DNA of 41,223 nt from Streptosporangium minutum. GTDB taxonomy: Bacteria; Actinomycetota; Actinomycetes; Streptosporangiales; Streptosporangiaceae. The DNA lies in NCBI RefSeq assembly GCF_002149035.1, contig NZ_NGFP01000041.1, forward strand, positions 5,104 through 46,326. Reading direction: 5' to 3'. The notes beneath the pieces were generated by a model. It made no database searches. It was not told the DNA's origin and was given only the letters and a program-made list of their open reading frames with translations. Shown piece after piece: positions 31,446-40,361 of the stretch. Within the stretch, counting starts at the first letter, position 1; each line of letters opens with the position of its first letter. Made by a program: the position numbers and the translations under genes.

Positions 31446-32554
31446 TGACTGACAGCAATCACGACATCGAGCAACCCGACGGACGCGTGCCCAAGCGCGT
31501 CATCGGCACCCCCTCGCCCGCCGCGGACACCGCCCTGCTCGGAACCGGGGAGCAGCACGCCGGGGACCTCGACGTCCCCGGCGTGACCCCGCAGAACGAG
31601 GCGACGGCGAAGAAGGGCGAGAAGTTCGCCGCCCTGTGCTTCACCATCGCCCTGATCGCGGGCATCGGCTTCATCGTGTCCTATGTGGCGTTCCAGGTCG
31701 GCGACATCGAGAAGACCAAGGTCTCCAACCTGGCCCTGGGCGGCGCGCTCACGGTGGCGCTGCTCGCGCTGGCCGCGGGCATCGTGGTCTGGGTCCGCAT
31801 GATCATGCCGAAGTACAACCTGGTCCAGGAGCGCCACCCGATGGCCTCCGACGGTCAGGCCCGGGAGTACGTCGCCGAGACCTTCCTGCAGGGCGCGGCC
31901 GAGAGCGGCATCACCAAGAGGCCGCTGCTCCGCCGTACGCTGCTGCTGGCCGCGGCCCCGCTGGGCCTGGCCCCGCTGGTCCTGCTGCGCGACCTCGGCC
32001 CCTCCTACGCCGACTTCCCGAAGAAGCTGCGGCACACCGTCTGGGGCGAGAAGACCAAGGACGGCAAGCACCGCAAGCTCGTCGTCGAGGGGACCGGCGC
32101 GCCGATCCGCGCGGCGGACTTCAACTCCCCGGGCGGCATCCTGTCGGTGGTGCCCGAGGGTTACGAGCACGACCTGAACGCGCTGGCCAAGGCCACGCTG
32201 ATCCTGATCAAATTCCGGCCGGAAGAGATCAAGTCCGGAACGAACCTGAACTGGACGCACGACGGCATCGTGGCGTACTCGAAGATCTGCACGCACGTCG
32301 GCTGCCCCGCGGCCCTGTACGAGCAGACCACGCACCACATCCTGTGCCCGTGCCACCAGTCGACCTTCGACGCCGCCGACGGCGCCAAGGTCATCTTCGG
32401 TCCGGCCGCCCGGCCTCTGCCCCAGCTGCCCATCGCCGTGGACAATGAGGGTTACCTCGTCGCCACGGCGGACTTCGCCGTTCCTCCCGGTCCCAGCTTC
32501 TGGGAGCGCGGCGACGCCGAGGCCGAGGTCCGTGAGAACGGAGGCCACGCATGA
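31445..32554 (+). CDS. qcrA: Rieske iron-sulfur subunit of the bcc complex
   Basis: A 369-residue Rieske protein. The actinobacterial form has three membrane helices, seen at about residues 60-82, 95-120 and 158-180, ahead of the soluble [2Fe-2S] domain. The cluster ligands are in CTHVGC (Cys282, His284) and CPCH (Cys301, His304), with the extra Cys287 and Cys303 forming the usual disulfide. It moves electrons from menaquinol to QcrC. The start overlaps the qcrC stop by one base and the end overlaps qcrB as ATGA, so translation is coupled along the operon. Confidence 0.96.
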   Translation: MTDSNHDIEQPDGRVPKRVIGTPSPAADTALLGTGEQHAGDLDVPGVTPQNEATAKKGEKFAALCFTIALIAGIGFIVSYVAFQVGDIEKTKVSNLALGGALTVALLALAAGIVVWVRMIMPKYNLVQERHPMASDGQAREYVAETFLQGAAESGITKRPLLRRTLLLAAAPLGLAPLVLLRDLGPSYADFPKKLRHTVWGEKTKDGKHRKLVVEGTGAPIRAADFNSPGGILSVVPEGYEHDLNALAKATLILIKFRPEEIKSGTNLNWTHDGIVAYSKICTHVGCPAALYEQTTHHILCPCHQSTFDAADGAKVIFGPAARPLPQLPIAVDNEGYLVATADFAVPPGPSFWERGDAEAEVRENGGHA

Positions 32555-34188
32555 GCGCCGGAAGCGTTCCGAAGCCCATAGCGAGCACAAGCAGTTTCAT
32601 CGACGACCGCATCGGCGCGGGGAACTTCCTCAAGCGCAACCTGCGGAAGGTCTTCCCCGACCACTGGTCGTTCCTGCTGGGCGAGATCGCGCTCTACTCG
32701 TTCATCGTCCTGCTGCTGACCGGCACGTTCCTGACGTTCTTCTTCAAGCCCACCATGGGTCATGTCATCTACGACGGCTCCTACGAGCCGCTCAAGGGCG
32801 TCATGATGTCCGAGGCGTACGCCTCGGCTCTGCACATCAGCTTCGACGTCCGCGGTGGTCTGCTGATGCGGCAGATGCACCACTGGGCCGCCCTGCTGTT
32901 CGTCGCCGGCATGATGGTGCACGCGCTCCGAGTGTTCTTCACCGGTGCGTACCGCAAGCCGCGTGAGCTCAACTGGCTGATCGGCGTCGGCCTGCTGACG
33001 CTCGCCCTGCTTGAGGGTCTGACCGGCTACTCCCTCCCCGACGACCTGCTCTCCGGCGCCGGTCTGCGGATCACCGAGGGCGTGGCGATCTCCCTGCCGC
33101 TGGTCGGCACCTGGATCACCTTCTTCCTCTTCGGCGGCGAATACCCCGGCGAGGACGTGGTCTCCCGGTTCTACTCGCTGCACATCCTGCTCATCCCGGG
33201 CATCCTGCTGGCGCTGATCACCGCCCACATGATCCTGATGTGGGTGCAGAAGCACACGCAGATGCCGGGCAAGGGCCGCACGAACAACAACGTGGTGGGC
33301 GCTCCGTTCTACCCGGCCTTCATGGCCAAGGCCGGCGCGTACTTCATGTTCACGTTCGGTGCGATCGCGCTGCTGGGCACCTTCGCCCAGATCAACCCGA
33401 TCTGGCTGTTCGGTCCCTACACCCCGGCCGACATCTCGGCGGGTTCGCAGCCCGACTTCTACATGGGATTCCTGGAGGGCTCGCTCCGCCTGATGCCCGC
33501 CTGGGAGATCAACGTCCTGGGCTTCACGCTGCCGCTGAGCGTGCTGATCCCCGCGCTGGTCCCGATGGGCATCGTCATGACGGGTCTGGCCCTGTATCCG
33601 TTCATCGAGCAGTGGGTCACCGGGGACCGCAGCGAGCACCACATCGCCGAGCGTCCCCGCAACAACCCGCACCGCACCTCGATCGGCATCTCCGCGGTCA
33701 CCTTCTACGGCATCCTGTGGCTGCTGGGCGCCAACGACGAGATCGCGGCGTTCTTCCACGTCTCGCTGAACTGGACGACCTACGTCGGCCGGGTGCTGAT
33801 CTTCGTCGGTCCCGCGGTCGCCTACTTCGTCACCTACCGGATGTGCCTGGGCCTGCAGCGCAGCGACGCCGCGGTCATCGGGCACGGCGTGGAGTCCGGC
33901 GTCATCAAGCGCCTGCCCTCGGGTGAGTACATCGAGGTCCACGTTCCGCCGAACGAGGCCATCGAGGCGCACATGCGCGGCAAGACGGCGATCCCGGTGA
34001 TCACCGGCACCTCCGCCGACGGCGACGGCATCCCGCCCAAGGGGATGCGTGGCCCGCTCGGCAAGCTCCGCGCCAAGCTGAGCAAGGCCTACGGCGGGGA
34101 GAAGATCCCGCTCGACGGCGAGCACCCTCACGAGGAGCACGCGGCCGTCGGCTCGGGCGAGGACGACAAGTCCCTCACCCGGCACTGA
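32551..34188 (+). CDS. qcrB: Cytochrome b subunit of the bcc complex
   Basis: A 545-residue polytopic cytochrome b. The heme-ligand histidines lie in two helices, MHHWAALLFVAGMMVHALRV near residues 110-128 and SLHILLIPGILLALITAHMI near 210-229. The Qo-site loop and C-terminal helices follow (NVLGFTLPLSVLIPALVP near 320, and later segments). The last 120 residues after the final helix are a soluble extension typical of actinobacterial QcrB. It oxidises menaquinol and is the target of imidazopyridine-type inhibitors in mycobacteria. It is the last gene of the operon and is followed by a clear terminator hairpin. Confidence 0.96.
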   Translation: MSAGSVPKPIASTSSFIDDRIGAGNFLKRNLRKVFPDHWSFLLGEIALYSFIVLLLTGTFLTFFFKPTMGHVIYDGSYEPLKGVMMSEAYASALHISFDVRGGLLMRQMHHWAALLFVAGMMVHALRVFFTGAYRKPRELNWLIGVGLLTLALLEGLTGYSLPDDLLSGAGLRITEGVAISLPLVGTWITFFLFGGEYPGEDVVSRFYSLHILLIPGILLALITAHMILMWVQKHTQMPGKGRTNNNVVGAPFYPAFMAKAGAYFMFTFGAIALLGTFAQINPIWLFGPYTPADISAGSQPDFYMGFLEGSLRLMPAWEINVLGFTLPLSVLIPALVPMGIVMTGLALYPFIEQWVTGDRSEHHIAERPRNNPHRTSIGISAVTFYGILWLLGANDEIAAFFHVSLNWTTYVGRVLIFVGPAVAYFVTYRMCLGLQRSDAAVIGHGVESGVIKRLPSGEYIEVHVPPNEAIEAHMRGKTAIPVITGTSADGDGIPPKGMRGPLGKLRAKLSKAYGGEKIPLDGEHPHEEHAAVGSGEDDKSLTRH

Positions 34189-34203
34189 CCGCTCCGCCAC
34201 AGG

Positions 34204-34235
34204 CAGGGCCCGGACACCTCGGTGTCCGGGCCCTG
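34204..34235 (+). terminator. Terminator of ctaE-qcrCAB
   Basis: Perfect 14-base arms (CAGGGCCCGGACAC / GTGTCCGGGCCCTG) around CTCG, 15 bases after the qcrB stop and followed by TCGTCTCT. Confidence 0.85.
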
Positions 34236-34279
34236 TCGTCTCTCCGGACCACTCCCACCGGCCGTACGGCACCCGGGGA

Positions 34280-34415
34280 CCCGTACGCGCCCCTCAGGGC
34301 TCTGTGGAGATCTTCGGACGCCGGCCTCGGGAGCCGTTACGCATCCCTGGAGCACCGCGAAGACCACCGGGCGCCGACCCCGGGGCCCGTACGCGCCCCT
34401 CAGGGCTCTGTGGAG
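34280..34415. repeat. 30-bp direct repeat, 106-bp period, between convergent genes
   Basis: Thirty bases at 34280-34309 recur exactly at 34386-34415; sequence after each copy is loosely similar, suggesting an old 106-base tandem duplication. It fills much of the gap between qcrB and the L,D-transpeptidase; no gene is seen in 34236-34489. Confidence 0.85.
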
Positions 34416-34489
34416 GCATCCGCACGCCGTTCCGGCGGCAAGGGGCGCGACCGGGGTCGGCGGGGCCCTGTGGTGCGCCTGGGGCGCCG

Positions 34490-35698
34490 TCAGCGGGACT
34501 CGGTGGTGAAGTGCTTGACGCTGCTCCACTTGAGCCACTGCTTCCAGTTCTCCTGCCAGTGACCCCAGCCGTTGGTCGGCTCCAGCACCCGGGGCGATCC
34601 GGTGATGATGATCGGGTCGCCGATCAGGGTGTTGTCGATGAACCACTTGGCGTTCTCCGGGCTGACGTTGACGCAGCCGTGGCTCACGTTGGAGTTGCCC
34701 TGCGAGCCCACCGACCATGGGGCGCTGTGGATGTACTCGCCGCTGTTGGAGATCCGGACGGTGTTGTAGACGGTCATCTGGTAGTAGCCCGGCGACCCGG
34801 GCCCGATGCCGGGCGAGGTCATGACGGTGACGGGCTCGCGGGACATGGCCAGGTGGATGCCGCTGGTCGTGTAGTACTTCCAGGCGCCGCCCTGGCCCGC
34901 GCTCATGGGCATCTCGCGGATCTTCCTGCCGTCGCGCCTGACGGTCAGGTGGTGGGTGCCGGTGCTCCCCCTGGTGATCTGGGAGCGGCCGATCTTGAAG
35001 TCGATGCTCTGGTTCCGCTTGCCGTACAGGCCGGCGCCGCCGCGCACGCCCGCCAGGCGGGCCTCGACCCGGACCTTGGTGTGCGCCGGCCAGAACTCCC
35101 GGGGGCGGAAGTGCACCGTCTTGTCGTCGAACCAGTGCCATGCCCCGAAGACCGGCCTGGAGGCGTGGACCATCAGGTTCCGCTCCACCGCGACGCGGTC
35201 GGAGATGGGCTGGTCGAAAGTGATCATGACCGGCATGCCGACACCGACGGTGAGGCCCGTCATGTCCCTGTTGGGGGCGAAGGTCTCGATCGCGAAGGTC
35301 TTGTCCGCCTTGACGGTGGAGAAGGAGGTGGTCGTCTCGGTGACCTTGCCCGCCGGGTTCACCGCCGTGGCGCTGACCCGGTAGGAGGTCCCCGGGGTCG
35401 CCGTGCCCCGGCTGCGCCACTGGGTGCCGTCGGCGCTCAGCACGCCCGCCAGGGAACCGCTGCCGCCCTTGACGGTGACCTTCTTCAGAACCCCGCCCTG
35501 GGCCGCCACCAGGACGGTCGTACCCGTCGGCACCTTGCCGGCCCTGTCGACGGGGACCACGCTGACGGCCGCGTCGGCGTAGCTCATGGGGCTCGGCGTG
35601 CCCTGCACTCCGGCGCTGTTGCCGGCCGCACATGAGGTCGCCAGCACCAAGGCCAGCAGCCCGGCCCCCTGGCTCGAACCACGGATCGCCTGCCCCAC
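34490..35698 (-). CDS. L,D-transpeptidase lipoprotein (YkuD domain, Ig-like N-terminus)
   Basis: A 402-residue cell-wall cross-linking enzyme. A lipoprotein-type signal ends at the Cys of LATSCAAG near residue 23. Ig-like beta domains occupy about residues 40-245 (TAVNPAGKV, MPVMITFDQPISD), and the YkuD catalytic domain follows with the His/Cys motif SHGCVNVSPENAKWF near 350. A Trp-rich C-terminal tail follows. It forms 3-3 cross-links in peptidoglycan on the outer face of the membrane, like LdtMt2. The GTG start has GGGGGAG six bases upstream. It lies alone between the two respiratory operons and is convergent with qcrB. Confidence 0.93.
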   Translation of the reverse strand: MGQAIRGSSQGAGLLALVLATSCAAGNSAGVQGTPSPMSYADAAVSVVPVDRAGKVPTGTTVLVAAQGGVLKKVTVKGGSGSLAGVLSADGTQWRSRGTATPGTSYRVSATAVNPAGKVTETTTSFSTVKADKTFAIETFAPNRDMTGLTVGVGMPVMITFDQPISDRVAVERNLMVHASRPVFGAWHWFDDKTVHFRPREFWPAHTKVRVEARLAGVRGGAGLYGKRNQSIDFKIGRSQITRGSTGTHHLTVRRDGRKIREMPMSAGQGGAWKYYTTSGIHLAMSREPVTVMTSPGIGPGSPGYYQMTVYNTVRISNSGEYIHSAPWSVGSQGNSNVSHGCVNVSPENAKWFIDNTLIGDPIIITGSPRVLEPTNGWGHWQENWKQWLKWSSVKHFTTESR

Positions 35699-35800
35699 GT
35701 GAACTCCCCCGTCCCGGACTCATCTACTGATTCTGTTATTACCCGGAGTAAGCGGAGCACCACGTAAGACATCACTCCTAACCTCCCAACAAACGCCAAA

Positions 35801-35833
35801 AAGCGGACCACGGAAATTTTCCGTGGTCCGCTT
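35801..35833 (-). terminator. Intrinsic terminator of ctaC-ctaD-ctaF
   Basis: AAGCGGACCACGG and CCGTGGTCCGCTT are perfect 13-base arms around AAATTTT; on the minus strand the stem is followed by a short T-run (CTTTTTGGCG). It lies 20 bases after the ctaF stop, a textbook intrinsic terminator. The gap 35699-35800 holds the L,D-transpeptidase promoter region, with no pair I could fix. Confidence 0.9.
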
Positions 35834-35853
35834 CTGGCGGAGACGTGCCGGGA

Positions 35854-36249
35854 TCAGTGCGAGAAGTTACCCCGGTAGTACTCGAAGACGAATCCGATCA
35901 TGCTCATGATGACCGCGAAGACGCCGATGAGGAAAAGCCACCAGCCGATGACCAGGCCGACCGCGGTGAGCGAGACGGCCAGGCAGACGAACAGCGGCCA
36001 CCAGCTGTGCGGGCTGAAGAAGCCGAGCTCTCCGGCGCCGTCGCTGATCTCACCCTGCTTGTTGTCCTCCGGCTGCTCGCCGATGCGGCGAGCGGTGTAC
36101 ATCAGGTAGTAGCCGATCATGAAGGCGAAGCCCACCGAGATGGCCATCGCCGTCGTGCCGACCGGCTCCCTGGACCAGAACCAGTAGACGACGTCCACCG
36201 CGGCGAAGAAGATCCCGCAGAGGATGAACAACCAACCCTGGACCTTCAT
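35854..36249 (-). CDS. ctaF: Cytochrome c oxidase subunit IV, actinobacterial type
   Basis: A 131-residue protein with four membrane helices (about residues 4-24, 33-52, 84-102 and 104-124), joined by a hydrophilic loop with [14 protein letters not shown]. This is the actinobacteria-specific oxidase subunit IV (PF12270). Its ATG overlaps the TGA of ctaD as ATGA, so it is translated with the catalytic subunit. It is the last gene before the terminator. Confidence 0.94.
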   Translation of the reverse strand: MKVQGWLFILCGIFFAAVDVVYWFWSREPVGTTAMAISVGFAFMIGYYLMYTARRIGEQPEDNKQGEISDGAGELGFFSPHSWWPLFVCLAVSLTAVGLVIGWWLFLIGVFAVIMSMIGFVFEYYRGNFSH

Positions 36250-37910
36250 CGGTTCTCCTCCAGCTGCTCACGCGGGACCGAGGCGTAGGGGTGTCTGAGG
36301 TCGAACGCCGGGCGCTCGGACCGGATGCGCGGCAGCGAGGTGAAGTTGTGCCGCGGCGGCGGGCAGGATGTCGCCCACTCCAGCGAGTTGCCGAAGCCCC
36401 ACGGGTCGTCCACGGTGACCTTCGGCGCGGTCTTGTGGGTCTTCCACACGTTGTAGAGGAACGGCAGCGTGGAGGCGCCGAGCAGGAAGGCTCCGATCGA
36501 GGAGACCATGTTCAGGTCGGTGAAGCCGTCGATCGGGCTGTAGTCGGCGTAGCGGCGCGGGAAGCCCTGCGCGCCCAGCCAGTGCTGGACCAGGAAGGTG
36601 GCGTGGAAGCCGATGAACAGCGTCCAGAAGTGCACCTTGCCCAGGGTGTCGTTGAGCATCTTGCCGGTGAACTTGGGCCACCAGAAGTAGAAGCCCGCGA
36701 ACATCGCGAACACCACCGTGCCGAAGACGACGTAGTGGAAGTGGGCCACGACGAAGTAGGAGTCGGACACCTGGAAGTCCAGCGGCGGCGAGGCCAGGAT
36801 GACTCCGGTCAGACCGCCGAACAGGAAGGTGACCAGGAAGCCGATCGAGAACAGCATCGGCGACTCGAAGGACAGATGCCCTCGCCACATCGTGCCGATC
36901 CAGTTGAAGAACTTCACCCCGGTCGGTACCGCGATGAGGAACGTCATGAACGAGAAGAACGGCAGCAGCACCTGGCCGGTCGGGAACATGTGGTGCGCCC
37001 ACACGGTGATCGACAGACCGGCGATGGCGATGGTCGCGCCGACCAGGCCGATGTAGCCGAACAGCGGCTTGCGGCTGAAGACCGGGAGGATCTCGGTCAC
37101 GATGCCGAAGAACGGCAGCGCGATGATGTAGACCTCGGGATGGCCGAAGAACCAGAACAGGTGCTGCCAGAGCAGCGCGCCACCGGTCTCCGACGCGAAG
37201 ATCTGGGTGCCGAGCTTGCGGTCGGCCTCCAGGGCCAGCAGGGCCGCGGCGAGCACCGGGAAGGCCATCAGCACCAGGATCGAGGTGAGCAGGATGTTCC
37301 AGGTGAACATCGGCATCCGGAACATGGTCATGCCGGGTGCGCGCATGCAGACGATCGTGGTGATGAAGTTCACCGAGCCGAGGATCGTGCCCAGACCGCT
37401 GATGGTCAGGCCGACGATCCACAGGTCACCGCCGATGCCCGGCGAGCTGATCGCGTTCGACAGCGGGGTGTAGGCGAACCAGCCGAAGCTGGCCGCGCCG
37501 CCCGGGGTAAGGAAACCCGACAGGGCGATGGTGCTGCCGAAGGTGAACAGCCAGTAGCTGACCATGTTCAGACGCGGGAACGCCACGTCGGGCGCGCCGA
37601 TCTGCAGCGGCATGAGCTCGTTGGCGAAGCCGGCGAACAGCGGCGTCGCGAACATGAGCAGCATGACCGTGCCGTGCATGGTGAACAGCTGGTTGAACTG
37701 CTCGGTACTGGTGATCTGCAGGCCCGGTTGCGCCAGCTCCGCTCGCATGATCAGCGCCATGACGCCGCCGATCAGGAAGAACACGAACGAGGTGATCAGG
37801 TAGAGATGTCCGATGATCTTGTGATCGGTGGACGACATCCACTTCGCGATGACGGAGCCCTTGCGGGCCCCCACCGGCGCGAGAGCGATGGGTTCGTTAA
37901 GTGCGGTCAC
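36246..37910 (-). CDS. ctaD: Cytochrome c oxidase subunit I (aa3 type)
   Basis: A 554-residue catalytic subunit with the expected twelve membrane helices. Heme a ligand [11 protein letters not shown] is near residue 73, the CuB and Tyr-crosslink motif [15 protein letters not shown] near 255, the paired CuB histidines in WAHHMF near 305, and the heme ligands in [10 protein letters not shown] near 390. It reduces oxygen to water and pumps protons. GTG 37910 overlaps the ctaC stop (GTGA) and its end overlaps ctaF, so the three are tightly coupled. The family start around MTALNEP agrees with this choice. Confidence 0.96.
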   Translation of the reverse strand: MTALNEPIALAPVGARKGSVIAKWMSSTDHKIIGHLYLITSFVFFLIGGVMALIMRAELAQPGLQITSTEQFNQLFTMHGTVMLLMFATPLFAGFANELMPLQIGAPDVAFPRLNMVSYWLFTFGSTIALSGFLTPGGAASFGWFAYTPLSNAISSPGIGGDLWIVGLTISGLGTILGSVNFITTIVCMRAPGMTMFRMPMFTWNILLTSILVLMAFPVLAAALLALEADRKLGTQIFASETGGALLWQHLFWFFGHPEVYIIALPFFGIVTEILPVFSRKPLFGYIGLVGATIAIAGLSITVWAHHMFPTGQVLLPFFSFMTFLIAVPTGVKFFNWIGTMWRGHLSFESPMLFSIGFLVTFLFGGLTGVILASPPLDFQVSDSYFVVAHFHYVVFGTVVFAMFAGFYFWWPKFTGKMLNDTLGKVHFWTLFIGFHATFLVQHWLGAQGFPRRYADYSPIDGFTDLNMVSSIGAFLLGASTLPFLYNVWKTHKTAPKVTVDDPWGFGNSLEWATSCPPPRHNFTSLPRIRSERPAFDLRHPYASVPREQLEENR

Positions 37911-38704
37911 TGGGCACCCGCCTGGCTAGCGATGTACTGGTCGAACTCGGCCTGCGGGACGAGCTTCACGTTGAAGAGCATCCGGCTGTGGTCCGTACCG
38001 CAGAGCTCGGCGCACCGGCCGGCGTAGACGGCGGGCTTGTCCAGCGTGTCGACCTCGAACTTGTTGTCGACACCCGGGATCACGTCGCGCTTGAAGTGGA
38101 AGGCCGGCACCCAGAAGGAGTGGATGACGTCCGGGGAGACGAGGTCGAACTCGACCTTCTGGTTCACCGGGAGCATCAGCTGCGGCCCCTGGGTGTAGTC
38201 GCTGACGGGCTTGCCGACGACTTCGACCTTCTTGCCGTTGTACTCCGTCGTGAAGCGCCAGCTCCACTGGAATCCCTCGACCTTGACCTTCACGGGCGCC
38301 TGGCCGGTCATCGCGTTGACGTAGTTCTGGTCACGCGCGGTGAAGTAGAAGAAGACGCCGACCATGATGATCGGCACCACCGTGTAGAGGATCTCGATGG
38401 GGAGGTTGTAGCGCACCTGAGGCGGCAGCTCATCCTTCGAGTTCTTCTTCTTGCGGTGGAAGGCAACGGACCACAGGATCAGGCCCCACACGACCACACC
38501 GGTGGCGAGAGCGGCGATCCAGGATCCGTTCCACAGATTCTGAACGGTCTCGGCCTGCTTGGTGATGCCGCCGGGCAAGCCGCCCCGGGACCACTCATCG
38601 GCACTACAGGCCGTCGCGGACACCAACAGCAGCGCCAGAGCGGCAGCGCGTGGCACCCGGCGGCGGGCCAACGGACGCCGTGCAGAACGGCGGGTCGGAC
38701 TCAC
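37907..38704 (-). CDS. ctaC: Cytochrome c oxidase subunit II
   Basis: A 265-residue subunit, probably a lipoprotein (hydrophobic stretch ending [10 protein letters not shown] near residue 33), with two membrane helices and a periplasm-facing cupredoxin domain. The CuA site is intact: Cys, Cys, His and Met in [12 protein letters not shown] near 240, plus [11 protein letters not shown] upstream. It accepts electrons from QcrC. GTG 38704 is chosen because AGG lies six bases upstream; the frame can extend to a GTG at 38740, but that lies inside a perfect hairpin. It overlaps ctaD by four bases and heads the operon. Confidence 0.94.
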   Translation of the reverse strand: MSPTRRSARRPLARRRVPRAAALALLLVSATACSADEWSRGGLPGGITKQAETVQNLWNGSWIAALATGVVVWGLILWSVAFHRKKKNSKDELPPQVRYNLPIEILYTVVPIIMVGVFFYFTARDQNYVNAMTGQAPVKVKVEGFQWSWRFTTEYNGKKVEVVGKPVSDYTQGPQLMLPVNQKVEFDLVSPDVIHSFWVPAFHFKRDVIPGVDNKFEVDTLDKPAVYAGRCAELCGTDHSRMLFNVKLVPQAEFDQYIASQAGAQ

Positions 38705-38727
38705 GGATCGCCTACCCCACAGATGAA

Positions 38728-38748
38728 GCCCAGGAGTCACTCCTGGGC
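38728..38748. promoter_or_regulatory. Perfect inverted repeat in the ctaC leader
   Basis: GCCCAGGAGT (38728-38737) and ACTCCTGGGC (38739-38748) flank a single base. It lies 24 bases upstream of the ctaC start in its probable leader, so it may be an operator or an RNA hairpin. Confidence 0.55.
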
Positions 38749-38762
38749 GGTCGTTTATTCAT

Positions 38763-38793
38763 GTTCACAACTTGTAGTTCACAGCTTTACGCT
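38763..38793. promoter_or_regulatory. Divergent promoter region with GTTCACA direct repeats
   Basis: GTTCACA occurs at 38763-38769 and again at 38777-38783. On the plus strand TTCACA (38764-38769) and TACGCT (38788-38793) are 18 bases apart; on the minus strand TGTGAA and GAATAA are 17 apart. They could serve the cysteine desulfurase and ctaC respectively. The repeats resemble Rex half-sites but are direct, not inverted. Confidence 0.35.
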
Positions 38794-38872
38794 GGGGGAC
38801 ACACTAGCGCGGACCACCCCCGCCCCCCCGCGCAGCCCCCAAATGCGCCGCACTTGGTGCGACGATTGAGGC

Positions 38873-40009
38873 GTGGCGTACTTCGACGCGGCCTCCACCG
38901 AGCCGCTGCACCCTCAGGCACGCGAGGCGCTGATCGCGGCGCTCGACGTCGGCTGGGCCGACCCGGCGAGACTGTACGGTCCAGCCCGCCGCGCAAGGAT
39001 GTTACTGGAACAGGCGCGGACGGAAATCGCCGAGGCGCTCGGCGCCCGGCCCGACGAGGTCTCGTTCACCGCCTCCGGGACCCAGGCCGTGCATCTGGGC
39101 GTGCTCGGCACCCTGCACGGGCGGCGGCGCGCCGGGCGCCGCCTGGTGACCTCGGCGGTGGAGCACTCCAGCGTGCTGCACGCCGCCGGGATCCACGAAC
39201 GCGACGGCGGTTCGGTCGAGACGATCGGCGTCGGCCGTACCGGCGTGGTGGACCTGGCCGCGTTCGGCGAGGCGGTCCTCGCCGGCGGTACGGCCCTGGC
39301 CTGCCTGCAGAGCGCCAACCACGAGGTCGGCACGGTCCAGCCGGTCGCCGAGGCCGCGGCCCTGTGCGCCGAGGCCGGCGTGCCGCTGCTGGTGGACGCG
39401 GCGCAGACCGCCGGCCGGATGCCGCCGCCGGACGGCTGGTCGGTGCTGACGGCGAGCGCGCACAAGTGGGGCGGCCCCGCCGGGGTCGGCGTGCTGGTGG
39501 TCCGCAAGGGCACCCGGTGGCGCACCCCGCTGCCCGAGGACGACCGGGAGCGCCGCCGGGTCCCCGGCTTCGAGAACGTGCCGGCGATCGTCGCGGCGGC
39601 CGCCGCGCTGCGCGCCATGGCGGCCGAGTCGGCACAGGAGTCGGCCCGGCTCTCGTCGCTCGTGGACCGGATCAGGAGGGAGGTGCCCCGGCTCGTCCCC
39701 GATGTCGAGGTCATCGGCGATCCCGTCGCACGAGCCCCGCATATTGTCACCTTTTCGTGTCTTTACGTGGAAGGTGAAGCACTGCTGACAGAACTGGACA
39801 AGGCGGGATTCGCCATATCGTCTGGCAGTTCATGTACGGCGAGTACGCTTCGTCCATCGCATGTTTTGGAGGCCATGGGCGTGCTTACACACGGCAACGT
39901 CCGGGTATCGCTGCCCCAGGGCGCGTCCGGCACGGATGTCGACCGCTTCCTCGCCGTCCTGCCGGACATGGTGAGGAGGATCCGCGAGGACGCGGGCGTA
40001 AGGACGTGA
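38873..40009 (+). CDS. Cysteine desulfurase (NifS/IscS-like)
   Basis: A 378-residue PLP enzyme that removes sulfur from cysteine. The PLP Lys lies in SAHKWGGPAGVGVL near residue 200, the His/Asp pair in EHSSVLHA near 98 and VDAAQTAG near 177, and the catalytic Cys in SSGSSCTAS near 324, in a short loop typical of IscS/NifS-type desulfurases. Its partner is probably the TusA-like protein encoded 25 bases downstream, giving a sulfur relay for thiolated tRNA or cofactors. GTG 38873 is preceded by GAGGC. It is divergent from ctaC. Confidence 0.93.
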   Translation: MAYFDAASTEPLHPQAREALIAALDVGWADPARLYGPARRARMLLEQARTEIAEALGARPDEVSFTASGTQAVHLGVLGTLHGRRRAGRRLVTSAVEHSSVLHAAGIHERDGGSVETIGVGRTGVVDLAAFGEAVLAGGTALACLQSANHEVGTVQPVAEAAALCAEAGVPLLVDAAQTAGRMPPPDGWSVLTASAHKWGGPAGVGVLVVRKGTRWRTPLPEDDRERRRVPGFENVPAIVAAAAALRAMAAESAQESARLSSLVDRIRREVPRLVPDVEVIGDPVARAPHIVTFSCLYVEGEALLTELDKAGFAISSGSSCTASTLRPSHVLEAMGVLTHGNVRVSLPQGASGTDVDRFLAVLPDMVRRIREDAGVRT

Positions 40010-40034
40010 TCGACATTCGGGGAGTGAAGGCTTC

Positions 40035-40304
40035 ATGACGTCCAGGCAGACCGCCGCGGAGGGGTCCACCCAGCCTCCGGCGCTGACCATCGACGCGCTG
40101 GGCAAGAAGTGCCCGATCCCCATCATCATGCTCGCCGAGCAGATCAACCAGGTCCCGCGCAACGGGATCGTCTCGGTCCTCGCCGACGACCCCGCGGCGT
40201 TCACCGACATCCCGGCCTGGTGCCGGCTGAAGTCCCACCACCATGTGGCCAGCCACGAGCTCCCCGGCGGCGGCTGGGCCATCCACGTGCGGCGTAACTA
40301 CTGA
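40035..40304 (+). CDS. tusA: TusA-like sulfurtransferase
   Basis: An 89-residue small sulfur carrier. The active-site motif KKCPIPIIML is near residue 29, with the CPxP sequence of TusA/YeeD proteins, followed by the conserved two-layer alpha/beta pattern (VLADDPAAFTDIPAWC, HELPGGGWAIHVRR). The Cys accepts persulfide sulfur from a desulfurase, here surely the adjacent gene product. An ATG with AAGG four bases upstream is used. The final target could be tRNA thiolation or molybdenum-cofactor sulfuration; the sequence does not decide. Confidence 0.92.
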   Translation: MTSRQTAAEGSTQPPALTIDALGKKCPIPIIMLAEQINQVPRNGIVSVLADDPAAFTDIPAWCRLKSHHHVASHELPGGGWAIHVRRNY

Positions 40305-40325
40305 TTTATCCGGAAACGGGTAGGA

Positions 40326-40356
40326 CCCCCCGAAAGTCGGCACACGTTTCGGGGGG
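40326..40356 (+). promoter_or_regulatory. Hairpin that encloses the CBS gene ribosome-binding site
   Basis: CCCCCCGAAA (40326-40335) and TTTCGGGGGG (40347-40356) are perfect 10-base arms around an 11-base loop. The G-run of the 3' arm is the Shine-Dalgarno sequence of the CBS gene, ending five bases before its ATG. It may terminate tusA transcription or hide the ribosome-binding site. Confidence 0.75.
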
Positions 40357-40361
40357 AACGC

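Noticed and set aside
32452-34272. 606-codon frame opposite qcrB and other long antisense frames
   Set aside because: High-GC third-position bias creates long antisense frames; their composition (Arg, Gln, Asp, His-rich) and lack of domains mark them as shadows of qcrB and similar genes.
38763-38783. Rex operator
   Set aside because: The TGTGAAC half-sites are in direct rather than inverted orientation and wrongly spaced for Rex.
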